64,000 nt of DNA from Rachicladosporium sp. CCFEE 5018 (GCA_002077045.2 KZ111143.1:587733-651732); one strand, 5' to 3'. Counted from the stretch's first letter, positions 20,069 through 30,651 are shown. Program-made: numbers and translations. Notes: generated by a model from the sequence alone, not told the origin.

Positions 20069-20749
20069 ATGGCCTGGCGCTCTGGCGGCTCCACAAACAC
20101 AGGCCTGATCGACAATCTCCTACGAAACCATCTGCTATCGTCTCCAGCACTCGCTGTAGCTTTCAAGTCCGTCGACCGCGCACACTACGCCCCTACAGAC
20201 CCGTATGCAGACTCTCCACAGCCAATAGGGTTTCGAGCTACGATCTCGGCACCGCATATGCATGCGAACGCCGCCGAAGCCCTGCTGCCATATCTCAAAC
20301 CAGGCGGGAAGGTACTGGATGTAGGGAGCGGGAGTGGATACTTGACACGAGTGTTCGCGGAGATGGTCAAGCCTGGAGGCAAGGTCGTAGGAGTCGATCA
20401 TATCAGTGAGCTGGTCGAGATGTCAATACAGAACACCCAAAAGAGCGTGGAGGGGAAGGCACTACTGGACAACGGCGTTCTGCGCTTCGTCAGAGGTGAC
20501 GGGAGAATTGGGCTGAATGGAGAGGGACCATGGGATGCTATACACGTTGGTGCTGCGGCTAAGGAACTACACGAAGAGCTCGTGGAGCAGTTGGCGAAGC
20601 CAGGAAGACTTTTCGTGCCTGTTGAGGAAGAGAGTGGTGGACAGTGGATATGGGTTGTGGACAAGGATGAGAGTGGGAAGGTGACGAGGAAGAGGGAGTA
20701 CGGGGTGCGGTATGTGCCGTTGACCGACCATCCCGGAGAGCGTGGATGA
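20069..20749 (+). CDS. Protein-L-isoaspartate O-methyltransferase (PCMT)
   Basis: 226 aa, intronless. The S-adenosylmethionine-binding core is clear: KVLDVGSGSGYLTRVFAEM (motif I), GKVVGVDHISELVEMS (post I) and GPWDAIHVGAAAKELHEEL (motif II and beyond). Upstream, DRAHYAPTDPYADSPQPIG and TISAPHMHA are the substrate-side signatures of PCMT. The enzyme methylates isoaspartyl residues in aged proteins so that they return to aspartate, and acts in the cytosol. Length equals the eukaryotic family norm. The gene is complete and sits just before the broken F-box-like copies on the same strand, with no functional link apparent. Confidence 0.95.
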   Translation: MAWRSGGSTNTGLIDNLLRNHLLSSPALAVAFKSVDRAHYAPTDPYADSPQPIGFRATISAPHMHANAAEALLPYLKPGGKVLDVGSGSGYLTRVFAEMVKPGGKVVGVDHISELVEMSIQNTQKSVEGKALLDNGVLRFVRGDGRIGLNGEGPWDAIHVGAAAKELHEELVEQLAKPGRLFVPVEEESGGQWIWVVDKDESGKVTRKREYGVRYVPLTDHPGERG

Positions 20750-20948
20750 AGGACAACGTCACGGTATGCCTGCCTGCTTCACAAGTTCGGGAAGCGTCCC
20801 AGACATTGCCTTGCAAGCAAACGCCCCGGCTCTGCGTCGGGAGAACGGTTCATTCAACCTGATGCTCTACATGGATTGCACTCTTGCATATACTACAGCT
20901 TTCGCCGGCGCTGATTTGCGAGGCTCATACAAGGGTTGAAGCACAAAC

Positions 20949-21709
20949 ATGGCTATCTGTTGCGACGACTCGCCTGCATACGCCGCAGAGACTGTGGCCA
21001 ATCCTGAGAACACCGCCAGTGATCATGAGCAGAACATTGGAATCTTGACTCTGCCGATCGAACTCCGCCCTGATATTTACGGTCTACTCTTCCACGACAC
21101 CTCCAACAGAGAAACTTACTTCCACTCCGACATCGTCAACGGACGAACGCGGTGCGCTATAGAAGCTCGCGAGATCGGCGACAAGGACACCTTGTGCTAC
21201 TTGCTCACAAGTGTCAATCTCACCTACACGTGCCGCGGTCTACGCAGGAACACTCTGACATATTTCTATACCACCTATGCCCCGATTTTCAATCTACGGC
21301 GCATTGGCAATTTCGAGAAGGCGGTACGGTGGCTGTCCTGCATTGAACCTCAGTACATCGCCTTGCTGCGAATGCTTCGAATTTTCATCTACATCTCACA
21401 GGACGGATCGGCAGGAACTGGCGCGGTGCTTACGATGTCGATCTTGTCGAGAGAAAGACTGTACGGGCTTGGGGACGCCATCGTCACCCACGGGACCGCT
21501 ACGTTGTACGTTACGAAGCCAGGATGCAGAAAGTCTTCGACATGGTAGCCTCTCCGGGCTATGGGCAATGGAGCCTTGACTCTATGGTGGCACTACTACT
21601 CGTTATCACGAAGGAGTCCGGAACCCCAGTTTTGCAAAGCTTGTGGAGCAAGGTTCTGCGCGAATCACATTTGCTAGGAGCTAGGCTTGCACGCTACCTG
21701 CGTTCCTAG
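20949..21709 (+). pseudogene. F-box-like family copy, frameshifted
   Basis: From the ATG at 20949 the first frame encodes ILTLPIELRPDIYGLLFHDT, a TYTCRGLRRNTLTYFYTTY block and YIALLRMLRIFIYIS. It then runs into unrelated residues and stops at 21548. From about 21410 a second frame takes over (WRGAYDVDLVERKTVRAW... to YGQWSLDSMVALLLVITKES) and ends at 21709. It carries the C-terminal W-x-L helix typical of the family. Its neighbour at 22516 shows the same order in one frame at this point. A single-base-scale shift at about 21395-21435 is therefore likely; a removable intron would delete the conserved LRMLR block. It is a pseudogene, or a sequencing error in an intact gene. Confidence 0.65.
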
Positions 21710-22515
21710 TTTTCAAAAGTCCTTCAGAACCAATGCTGCCGTCGAGTTTCGGCTGCGCAGCAGCAACGAGCTTCACATCTCCGCTTCTGCATTATATCTG
21801 CAACGCTCTTATGCTTCGTTCAACGCAACCATGAGTACCACCTTGTAGTGCAGTGCGAGCTGAGAAAGGGGACGACCTCCACTGTTTGCTGCCCTACAAT
21901 TAATCTCCCCTGGCTACTCTCACACGACTTGCTATTGCAATTGAACTGAGGTGAGCATGGGTCTGTTGCAGATATCTGGAGAAGTAAACATAATTGCAAG
22001 GTACCATCGTAAAGCGGATTCTATCACGATACTTGCATCGCCGGTGGGTCACCTCATCACACTAGCACATGCACGGCGAGTTGACTCGCGCCTGGGCGAA
22101 TCCCGTGCGGACTACGGCGATGTTGAATTGGGCAATACCCCATTTACGGATCTCGATTGCATTGACATTCAGTTCGCGCTGTGTAATTATAGCGATATAG
22201 TTTCACGACTGTTGACAGGAGAGAGGATTGCTTGAGGGTTGACTTCACCAGAACTCCCAGGCACCTTTCGTCGTGCCTTCTACTGCAACTCCACCCCACT
22301 TGCTCACGACCACGAAGAACATACACACTATGCGCATCAGCAAGAAGCTCGACTCTGGTCCCACACACTCTGCTTTTTGATGGATCCCGCAGGTTCCGGA
22401 CTTCTCTGTCCATTGACGACTCCTAGATTCGTCGGGCTGAGGTTACAATGCTTACACTAGTTGTTGCTCAAGACAGGCGGCAAACGACGAAATTATTGGT
22501 CTTCAGACAGCAGAT
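21710..22515. other. Intergenic region
   Basis: About 800 bp between the two broken F-box-like copies. An open frame at 21957-22235 (93 codons) shows no recognisable feature and is probably chance. No repeat was seen. Confidence 0.5.
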
Positions 22516-23227
22516 ATGCACGGCTCCGCTTTCACGGACGATGTGATGACAGGGACAGCGGCGTCTGTTCTGCCAAACAGCACTACCAGATGTACGCCGA
22601 AGCTACTCAGTCTCCCCATCGAACCCCGGCATCACATCTACAGTCTGGTCTTCGCGGACACGTCTTTGGGATTTCTTTGATATTTCCGCCGTTATAGATC
22701 GTCGAACGCAAACAGCCTGGTTTGACTCTGGACACGCACATGCGAGCGTCCACAGCCTGCTCTGTAAGACCGGACTCGCGCGGACGTGTCACCGACTCCG
22801 AGGAAATTCGCAATCCTACTTCTATAGCACCTACGCTCTCGGCTTCCGGACTGAAAAGTATGATGACTTCCGTGTGATGGAAGACTGGATCTCTGGCATG
22901 GCAGCTGAGCACGTCGCCTTGATAAGGAAGGTGATGCACATTTACTTAGCCAAGCGGGTTTCCGAGTATGATATCCACATCGACTTGCCCACAGGCGAGT
23001 ACTATCAGGACCGCCAAGGAATTAGGACCGAGGTAGCAGTGGAGGAGGAGGACCGGATCGTTCACGTATGAAGAAAGGCACGTAATGCGAGGCATCGGGG
23101 TCCCCCTGGAGGGGAAAAATTCGAGGAGGAAGCAGCATGGGCTCGAGGAATCTTGCTGGAGCTTTTGCGCGCCGTCACTGAGCTGTCAGTCAACGCGGAA
23201 GATTGGCCTGAGTCCTTGACGCTGTGA
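22516..23227 (+). pseudogene. F-box-like family copy, frameshift plus in-frame stop
   Basis: The ATG at 22516 opens a frame with LLSLPIEPRHHIYSLVFADT that ends in TGA within ten residues. One base further, from about 22672, a frame continues FFDISAVIDRRTQTAWFDSG, then RTCHRLRGNSQSYFYSTYAL and HVALIRKVMHIYLAKR. These are the same blocks in the same order as the copy at 20949. That frame meets a TGA at 23069-23071 and then stays open to 23227 with a plausible C-terminal helix (ARGILLELLRAVTELS). The shift lies in the run GGATTTCTTTGAT. Two lesions make a decaying gene the best explanation. The LPIELR arginine helix is also altered (LPIEPRHH). Confidence 0.65.
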
Positions 23228-23673
23228 CGAGGACGTCGACACGAACGGACCGCCCGCTTGACAAGCTCAACGTCTTCAGCCACCCATGGTAATCGACGCA
23301 GCCGTCAGCTGCAGCGTTGGTGCGGGAGGCCGATATGCGAATTAGGAGACTGCGCAGAACGCTCTTGGCCGCATGCACGTATGTCATATGGGTGGTTTCA
23401 AGAGGCTCATGGGCAGGTCATTGGTAGTAGCGGAGAGAGACACTGAGGCCGCAGCCTTGCAATTCGCGCTAGAAGTAGACATAACCCTCAACACCTTTGC
23501 CCAATGCGCGCCTGTGATGCTCCGAACGTCCGTTCAGCCGTTCAGCCTCCTCTTCCTGTATCCATGCCACCCCATCCTAACTCAAGTCCCAGTTTTCGTC
23601 CCAGGGCGCCACCCTGGATTAAAAAGCATATAACTCCTTATTGATCCATTCAACTCATGATTGTTATCCAGCC
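23228..23673. other. Intergenic region
   Basis: About 445 bp between the end of the last F-box-like copy and the 3' end of POL2, which converges on it. It should be mainly POL2 3' UTR. No gene was recognised. Confidence 0.5.
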
Positions 23674-26600
23674 TCACAATCCTCCCAGCGCCCTCTGCAC
23701 CATACTCCCCAACATCTCCAAGCCCCACCCCTCCGCCACCCTCCCAAGCACGCCCAACTCCCTAACCAACCCCTCCCTCTTGATTGTCTCAACCCACACC
23801 CCAGCGCAGCCACAATGCTCCATAAATTCATTCACCCTTACCTTCCCACACTTCCCGCACTTCAGATCCTGCGTCATCCACTGTAATGCCATCCTCTGCA
23901 CATCAGCCAGTAATTGCTCTTGAATCGCCAGGATGTCGAAGGGCGAGGCGCAGACGTCGCAGGTGATGCTCAGGACAGCGGTGGCAGGGGGAGCGGGAGG
24001 GAGAAGAGAAGAGTCGCGGCAGAGGTCGATTTCTTTGGGTGAGGAGCAGTCGGCGCATTTCAGGTTTCGCAGCAGGAGTGTAGAACAGGGATTGGAGAAG
24101 CTTCCCTCGGAGCTGAACTCGCGTATGTCGAAGAGGTGGAGGAGTTGTTTCCGCAAGAGGCGGGCTTCGAGCTGGATTGTTTTGTCCAGACTCAGTACTT
24201 GCATCAGTGATTTGACAAGCTCGAGACAGGGGTTCGTGGGATTCAGATGCGAGCCTGGCAGGATAGGGAAGATCCAATCGGAAGCGAGGTCTGCGTGGAA
24301 GGACTCGGTTCGCTGGCGTTTGAGGAGAGTGGTGATGTGTTTGAGGAGAGGTTTGGAGAAGGGCTTTGAGAGGAAGGTGCCGGGGGTCGTTTGGTCGACT
24401 GTCTCGGAGAAGGTGAGAGCCAATGTATGCATAGGCAGCTGTGTGGCTCGAGGATGGCCGTTCGGTTGCGGAGATGAATGTTTGCGGGAGTGCATCAGGC
24501 CAATATAGGTCACAACCTGGTCGTAGAAGGTCTGCTGTAGAATCGGAGGGAGGAAGGTCGCGAATTGCCAGTGCATAATCGTGTCCAGTGTCTGCGTCTC
24601 AGCCGAGACGACCTCGGTGCAGCCCTTGCCACCGTAGTTGAACTCGTCATACCAGGCTAGATAGTCCCAGAACTCCGTGATGGTGATGTCCAGGAAGTGG
24701 AACGCAGGCTTCTCCCGGATGGTCTTGAGGATGTACTGACTGTACGCGTACGCATTGCCAACTTCTGCTTTACTCGTCTGCAGTAAAATCCTTCCGGCGT
24801 TGGCGAATACGACCAGGGAGCCCACGCTGCGGAAGACAGACATGAGCTGCTGGAAGGCTTTCCGCGACATCATCTGCACGTAGTACTGTAAATTGCGATC
24901 GTAGAGGTGTGATCGCGGACTGTCCACCCAGCGGATGAGGTGTTGCACGAGAATGTCTGCCATCTCGCTGCCTTTGTCGGCGCAAGCTTCTTGCCACCAA
25001 GCGCGGACCATGTCGCGCAGCGCACCTATACCGGCCGAAGCAAAGGCATTCTCGGACTGGAAATTCTGTGTAGTCGCATCCAGAGAGTCGTCTTTGCTGT
25101 TCGCGCTGAAGCCGCCCATCGGATCGGCACCTTCTGCGTCGTTGAGCACAGCCGCGCAGAGGATGGTGTTGACCGATAAGCCTTTGACTGACAGATCGAT
25201 GCAGACAGATGAGTACGTTCCTGGGTTGTTGACGGCAGGCATCTCGACCACTTCGAGCCCGCCCATCACATCGTCTCGCTCGTGACCAGCATGGTCTGGC
25301 CTCGCGTTCTGCGACCACCAGAGTACGATGCGTTCCTTCTGCAGTCGGCGCGCATACTCAATATCGATCAGGAACGTCGGATCATCTCTCTCAATGTTGC
25401 AAAGCGGAACATTGCCATACCTCGCAAACTCAAGCAGATGCGTCAACCGCAGCCCAAGATCCAGGTAATCGTGCACGAGCCGCTTCGCGATCATCGACTG
25501 CCAACCGAGTGGCGGTAGCTGTCTATCACCATCCTCAAGCTTCAGCTGCAGCAGCGGCAGACTCTGCAACTGCGGCACATCCTGCAACAGCATCTGCGGA
25601 CTCTGCGACTTCACAACGAGCATCGTAGGCCGGCTCTCCTCTTTCTGCAGTCTCCTGACAGCATCTGCGAGTTCCTGATGTGCTCGTCGTTGCGTGGTGA
25701 CCTGCACGACCTTGAAGTGTAGCGCGTCCTGGTAGTCGATCAAGGTCTGCCAGGGCTCGCCTTCGGTCTCTTGGAGTCGCTTCTCAAGTCCTTCCTCGTA
25801 TAGCTTGTCGACGTTCGGTATGCCTTGATCGCTTCTGGCGCGATTGAGCACGATGATCTGCGCTTCTGCTCGGGTAGACGAGATGAGAGCATATACTTGC
25901 CGCTCACCAGCGTTGACGTGGTAGAGTGAGAGATAACTCATGTCTGCATTTCCCATATATGGCTTCTTGGGCTTGACAGTCCGTAGCGCACTTAGATCAA
26001 AGCCCTGCTCTAGGCCCTTTCCAAGTACACCGCGTTGGCTCTCGTCGAAAGTGCACACGCAGCCCAGATCTAGCAGCGCACGAAGCGAGAGCGGGACTTG
26101 CGCCTCGTACACGCCTTCGACGCTCGAATGTGTGAAGAGCATGTTCAGCTTCTCTGTCTCCTTGACGTACACCTGCTCGGGCATGCTAAGCTTGAAGAGA
26201 TGCTTCGACGGGTGGCCGTTCGGTAGCGTCCAGTTCGTGACTTTCTCAGCCTTGACGCCGTCGACTGTGACGTCTGGCAGCTCATCTTCTTTCAGGTTGA
26301 GGAAGACTTGTCGCGGCACGATGACCTTCAGCTGATGCACCTTCTTCTCGATCAGCACGAACGCCCTGATCTCGCCTGGTGTGTCCGTCTCCCGAAGTTG
26401 CAAGACCTGCCAGTCAGAAGTGTACACCAACTCCGCCTGCTGTCGGAACATCGTCCCGATGGCATCAGTAGCGTCCTGCCCCTTTTCGCCGAAAAGCTGT
26501 CGCCTTCGCTTCCTGGCCTGGCGTTGAATCTTCCACTTCTGCTTTTGGTACTTCAACCAAGCACTGTAATCAGTGTTGATATCTGGCATGATTTTCGGCA

Positions 26601-29600
26601 GCGCATCCATAGCATTCACTGGGGCGGCTTCGACGTCCCTGTCCTTCCTCTTTTGCTTGCTCACGATCTTCGCGGCAATCGCAGGCTTCAGCTTCGACAT
26701 TGGCGTCGCCCCGAAGTCTTCCAGATCACCAGTGCTTCGTGGATTGGCATGCAATCGATTTACATCTAGTTCCTCCAACGGCTTCTTGACAAACAAATCC
26801 GTCATCTTCTTCTGCTTAAAGACATCCTCCTTGACCCGGATCCGCCTATTCAACCACTCCGGATGCGGCACCCTGGGAACGGGATTCTGCACCTTCTGCA
26901 ACGCAGCGGGAATGGTGATCAGCTTCTGGATCTGTGACCCAAGACGCTCGAGGTAGTAGTCCCAGTCTATGATTGTCCGTGGGTCCCAGTCGCCCATATC
27001 TTCCTTGAGCCATTTGCGCAGGTAGTAGCGCTTCACTGAGTCTTCTGCGGAGAAGATGGCTACGGGAACGGCGCGCTCAGTGACGGGTGCATTGCGAGGC
27101 CGTGAGGCGATGATGTATTTGCAGTTCAGGCCTTTGTCTTTGATCATTTGCTCACCCAGGAACTCGCCGAGGCGTTTTGCGGTGGTGATGGCTGTGGACT
27201 TCTGGGCGCCATACTCTTCGAGTGTCTTTGACATGGACTTGTTTTCGCAAATGAGATCGATGAGTTCCTCGTCTGCCATTGTCGAGCCGTGGCCGTGGAG
27301 GACGTCGAGCCATTTGTTTGCAACCTTGGCAACCGCTTCATACACATCCTGCAGCGTTGAGCCGTCGAGGAAGAACTTGAAGATCTGTTGCTGGAAGATC
27401 TTGATGAGCTTGAGCTCACCTCTTCGTTTCACCTCGAAACCTTTCAGCTCAGCGAGTGTGCCATCGTGGTTGAAGACTGCATATCGCTTCTTCAAGTTCT
27501 TGTCTTCTTCCTTCGACGTCGGCAGTATCATAGCCTTGTACGGACCGTCTACCTCGAAGAAGATGGTGTTGTCGCTGTGCGTCTCGTAACGAAAGGTGTC
27601 AGGCTCAGTCAGTGTCTGATATTGATGATTCGTGAACTTGGCGTGCACCAAGTGATTCAACATCACGCAAGGGTACGAAATGGTAAGCTTCTTGCCATTC
27701 TTCAGCTTGAACGCAAAGTTCTCGGGGAAGGTAGCGGGCAGCATGCACCAGATCCCGTCAGTGTCCAGCTCCAGTGGTCGTCCGATACGTTCGACTAGCT
27801 GTCGTGCCATCTGGATGATATGTGCGCCTGTCAAGCAAGTCACGCCAGCCATCTCCATGGAGTACCACCTCGAACCTTTCCGCATGACATAGCCGTAGAA
27901 GCTGTTCAAGATGACTTTGTGAGCCAGCTGAAGCGAGTCAAAGAGGATTATCATCTTCTTTGCCTCGTCGACCTCACTTGGACCAGCGCCAGATTTCTCT
28001 AGGTCGGACGTCTTGCCCTTCCATACCTTCTGCTTAGCTTTGAAGTCCATTCGTCGATCACGGAAGTCTTTCACTGTGTCAACATAGAACGGGTTCTCTC
28101 GCTGGCAGATAATGGCTTCTCGCTCGATCGTCTTCGTGTCGTGGATCTTGTGGTAGATCTTCTTGCTGTAGTCCGTCAAGCGTTTCTTCACATGAGTCGA
28201 CTGCTCGTCTAAGCTGAGGTCTTGGAACGCTCGTGCAACGCCGTTAGGAAACTTCGCTGGGAACCGCTCGTTCTCCAGAGCGTGTCTGATCATGTTGTAC
28301 TCGTCTCGTTTCGCTGGCAGAAACTCGCCTCGCCACGACCATGGCATTCGTCGGTCGCACGTCTTTCCAGGTCGGTTGAAGTCGCAGGCTGCGCAGTCCG
28401 CTTCATCAATCATACTGTCTGGTTGCAGTCTGTTCGTGGTCATTATATTAGGGTACATAGATGCGACATCTAGATGGTAGATCGAGGGTCGCTCATTTCG
28501 GTTGGGTATATTCTTCAACTGCATCAGCTTGTCCACAATCTGTGCTTTCGTTTCTTCGTAATTCTCGATGTCAGCCATCGACTTCTTCTCTTCGACCGTA
28601 ATGCTGAACTCCAGCGCAGCATCAAGGTCGACCAGCAGCTCATCGATCGCTGTCGGGTCGACTGCAAAAGTGCATGGGATGTCACTTCGAAACACACCAC
28701 ACTCGATACTTTCGACGTGTCCACCAACATATGTCTCGGACTCAAGCAGATGACCTTCCCAGAACGACTCACGGGGCTGCACATGCTTGTTCGGAAGTAC
28801 AATCTCCTTCTGGTATGCTTGCACCATGAGCAACATCTCGCACAGCGTTCCTGTACCCTTTCGTAGTACATCGTCCGGTCCCAGCGGAATGATCGTACAC
28901 AGCGAGAAAATGAACGGATGCACATACTTCATGTACAAATAGTACGTCGCCACGGCGTCTGACACTGAGTACTCTGCGAGGATCTGCGGTCGTTCAGTAG
29001 CATATGGAGTCATAAGTTCCGGGTCCAGCTCATCCGGGTCGTAGCCCAGCTTTGCAGTCGTCACTGCCTTCAGGCCTCTTGATCCCATAGGTAGGTAACT
29101 GTCACGGCTGACCCATGCGAAGGCGTCCATGTGCGCGCAATGTGTCGACTGGTAGATGTCTTCGCTGTTCTTTCGGAAGCCAATCTCGGTGTACATATCG
29201 ATACCATGTACGCTCGCCCGAGCTTCGACGAATGGCCAGTCGAAGAAGTCCCCGTTGTAGGTCACGATGATCGTTGGCTTGGCCTCCTTGATGCAGGCGA
29301 AAAACCGCTCGATCACTGCTTCCTCATCGGGCTCATTGAAGCATATGAACGGCCCATCATACTCTGGCTTGGGCGTGTAATCGAAGTCCTGGATGTCCTC
29401 ACTGACAATCTCTCGGTTGGTGATCAAGAAGCCTTGGCCGTCGATCATGTACGAGATCATCATGATCTGATCGATGGACGAGTCTGGAAACTTGAGAGGT
29501 AATTTCGTCGTCTCGATGTCATATGCCAGTACCACCGGATCCGCACGCTGCAGCCTCTCCTCAATGCAGGTGAGTTTGACCCGGCCATGTTTGGCCTCCA

Positions 29601-30378
29601 CGTTGTACCACTTTCCTATTCGAATGTCCAGGTCTATTGCCACTCGTACGTGATATGGCACGTCGTACTCTCGTATGTCGACCACAAAGTCACTCGCGTC
29701 TGCGATCGTCGTCGGTCTCCGGTCCATCTCAGCATGATCGTCGAAGAGATCGAACCCAGCATTCGCACTCGCGACTTCCGCGTACGTATCCATAGCACTG
29801 ACCTTACTCTTGTTCTTCTCCGCAACTGGCGTGACGCTCCTCCTGACAGCCAGGAGATCATTGACGTTCGCAAAGCTCAGCTTCAAGAACGTCCGCCGAT
29901 ACCCAAGCAAATGGTTCGGCATCTTCAGATCTTCCTTCTCAACCCTCTCCACACTCTTGACGCTCCCCTCAAAGCTCCGTCTCACCCACTCCTCGACCTC
30001 AGCTTCCTTCCCCTTCTTGACAGCCAGCAGAAAGTATGGGTCATACTCCACGCTCGCCTTGAATGTCCCCCCATTGTCGTCAATGAAATAGTAATCCACA
30101 GCCGCGCGGCCACCAGGGATCTTGGAGTCCTCGATCGAGGTGCTGTGCATGTTGCAAAGCCATCCTGCACGCGTACGGCCAGCTTCGAACCGGGCGAACC
30201 CTTGGGCTTCGTCGATTTTATGGGCGAGGCGTGTGGCTTCGAGGCGTTCCTGTTGGGCTGTTGCTTCCGAGGAGCGAAGAGAGCCGACGTCTATGGTCTT
30301 GGTGCGCTGCTTGCTTCCTGTGTGCAGTTGAGAGGTCTTGCTGAAGCGCGAGCGGCCTTCGTTGCGTTTGACCGGCAT
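23674..30378 (-). CDS. POL2: DNA polymerase epsilon catalytic subunit
   Basis: A single uninterrupted frame of 2,234 aa, close to yeast Pol2 (2,222 aa). The proofreading exonuclease motifs are intact: Exo I AYDIETTKLP (Asp at about 287), Exo II VTYNGDFFDWPF and Exo III YSVSDAVATYYLY. Polymerase motifs are A (DVASMYPNI), B (KVILNSFYGYVMRKGS) and C (ELDTDGIWC, Asp at about 872 and 874). The cysteines of CAACDFNRPGKTC fit the iron-sulfur site in the polymerase domain. The inactive C-terminal half follows, ending in the CysA and CysB metal sites (CADC, CDVC, CGKC, HCGC) that bind the Dpb2 subunit. It is the leading-strand replicase in the nucleus. The lack of any intron over 6.7 kb is notable but not abnormal. 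It is divergent from COX20. Confidence 0.98.
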   Translation of the reverse strand: MPVKRNEGRSRFSKTSQLHTGSKQRTKTIDVGSLRSSEATAQQERLEATRLAHKIDEAQGFARFEAGRTRAGWLCNMHSTSIEDSKIPGGRAAVDYYFIDDNGGTFKASVEYDPYFLLAVKKGKEAEVEEWVRRSFEGSVKSVERVEKEDLKMPNHLLGYRRTFLKLSFANVNDLLAVRRSVTPVAEKNKSKVSAMDTYAEVASANAGFDLFDDHAEMDRRPTTIADASDFVVDIREYDVPYHVRVAIDLDIRIGKWYNVEAKHGRVKLTCIEERLQRADPVVLAYDIETTKLPLKFPDSSIDQIMMISYMIDGQGFLITNREIVSEDIQDFDYTPKPEYDGPFICFNEPDEEAVIERFFACIKEAKPTIIVTYNGDFFDWPFVEARASVHGIDMYTEIGFRKNSEDIYQSTHCAHMDAFAWVSRDSYLPMGSRGLKAVTTAKLGYDPDELDPELMTPYATERPQILAEYSVSDAVATYYLYMKYVHPFIFSLCTIIPLGPDDVLRKGTGTLCEMLLMVQAYQKEIVLPNKHVQPRESFWEGHLLESETYVGGHVESIECGVFRSDIPCTFAVDPTAIDELLVDLDAALEFSITVEEKKSMADIENYEETKAQIVDKLMQLKNIPNRNERPSIYHLDVASMYPNIMTTNRLQPDSMIDEADCAACDFNRPGKTCDRRMPWSWRGEFLPAKRDEYNMIRHALENERFPAKFPNGVARAFQDLSLDEQSTHVKKRLTDYSKKIYHKIHDTKTIEREAIICQRENPFYVDTVKDFRDRRMDFKAKQKVWKGKTSDLEKSGAGPSEVDEAKKMIILFDSLQLAHKVILNSFYGYVMRKGSRWYSMEMAGVTCLTGAHIIQMARQLVERIGRPLELDTDGIWCMLPATFPENFAFKLKNGKKLTISYPCVMLNHLVHAKFTNHQYQTLTEPDTFRYETHSDNTIFFEVDGPYKAMILPTSKEEDKNLKKRYAVFNHDGTLAELKGFEVKRRGELKLIKIFQQQIFKFFLDGSTLQDVYEAVAKVANKWLDVLHGHGSTMADEELIDLICENKSMSKTLEEYGAQKSTAITTAKRLGEFLGEQMIKDKGLNCKYIIASRPRNAPVTERAVPVAIFSAEDSVKRYYLRKWLKEDMGDWDPRTIIDWDYYLERLGSQIQKLITIPAALQKVQNPVPRVPHPEWLNRRIRVKEDVFKQKKMTDLFVKKPLEELDVNRLHANPRSTGDLEDFGATPMSKLKPAIAAKIVSKQKRKDRDVEAAPVNAMDALPKIMPDINTDYSAWLKYQKQKWKIQRQARKRRRQLFGEKGQDATDAIGTMFRQQAELVYTSDWQVLQLRETDTPGEIRAFVLIEKKVHQLKVIVPRQVFLNLKEDELPDVTVDGVKAEKVTNWTLPNGHPSKHLFKLSMPEQVYVKETEKLNMLFTHSSVEGVYEAQVPLSLRALLDLGCVCTFDESQRGVLGKGLEQGFDLSALRTVKPKKPYMGNADMSYLSLYHVNAGERQVYALISSTRAEAQIIVLNRARSDQGIPNVDKLYEEGLEKRLQETEGEPWQTLIDYQDALHFKVVQVTTQRRAHQELADAVRRLQKEESRPTMLVVKSQSPQMLLQDVPQLQSLPLLQLKLEDGDRQLPPLGWQSMIAKRLVHDYLDLGLRLTHLLEFARYGNVPLCNIERDDPTFLIDIEYARRLQKERIVLWWSQNARPDHAGHERDDVMGGLEVVEMPAVNNPGTYSSVCIDLSVKGLSVNTILCAAVLNDAEGADPMGGFSANSKDDSLDATTQNFQSENAFASAGIGALRDMVRAWWQEACADKGSEMADILVQHLIRWVDSPRSHLYDRNLQYYVQMMSRKAFQQLMSVFRSVGSLVVFANAGRILLQTSKAEVGNAYAYSQYILKTIREKPAFHFLDITITEFWDYLAWYDEFNYGGKGCTEVVSAETQTLDTIMHWQFATFLPPILQQTFYDQVVTYIGLMHSRKHSSPQPNGHPRATQLPMHTLALTFSETVDQTTPGTFLSKPFSKPLLKHITTLLKRQRTESFHADLASDWIFPILPGSHLNPTNPCLELVKSLMQVLSLDKTIQLEARLLRKQLLHLFDIREFSSEGSFSNPCSTLLLRNLKCADCSSPKEIDLCRDSSLLPPAPPATAVLSITCDVCASPFDILAIQEQLLADVQRMALQWMTQDLKCGKCGKVRVNEFMEHCGCAGVWVETIKREGLVRELGVLGRVAEGWGLEMLGSMVQRALGGL

Positions 30379-30651
30379 GCTGTGCGGAATTTCCTTCGAT
30401 CATGGGCTCATATCGTCTTTCACTCTTCCCAAGATCCAATCCGCGACCAAGTCCACGAGAAAAGTAAGGTGTTTGCAATTGACATTGGTCTGATGCTTGC
30501 GCATTGGAAACACTTAACGCGTCCAACACGCGACTCTAGACTGGCATCCAAATCGAGCAATCTGGGCCGTGCGTCTTTTGATGCCTGAGGCTCTTCAATC
30601 GTCGACATCACCATCGACAATCCCAAACCATTTCCTTTTCTCCACACAGCC
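30379..30651. promoter_or_regulatory. Bidirectional promoter, POL2 / COX20
   Basis: 273 bp separate the two start codons. Two inexact MluI-like words occur (acgcgtc at about 30518, cacgcgac at about 30528), the first containing the ACGCGT core that yeast MBF recognises in S-phase genes including POL2. Whether that holds in this fungus is inference. Confidence 0.4.

Noticed and set aside
21957..22235. Forward frame of 93 codons between the two broken F-box-like copies
   Set aside because: No family blocks or other recognisable features; the length is within chance for this base composition.
29587..30588. Forward open frame of 333 codons opposite POL2
   Set aside because: It lies wholly or mostly antisense to the conserved POL2 N-terminus and shows no domain.
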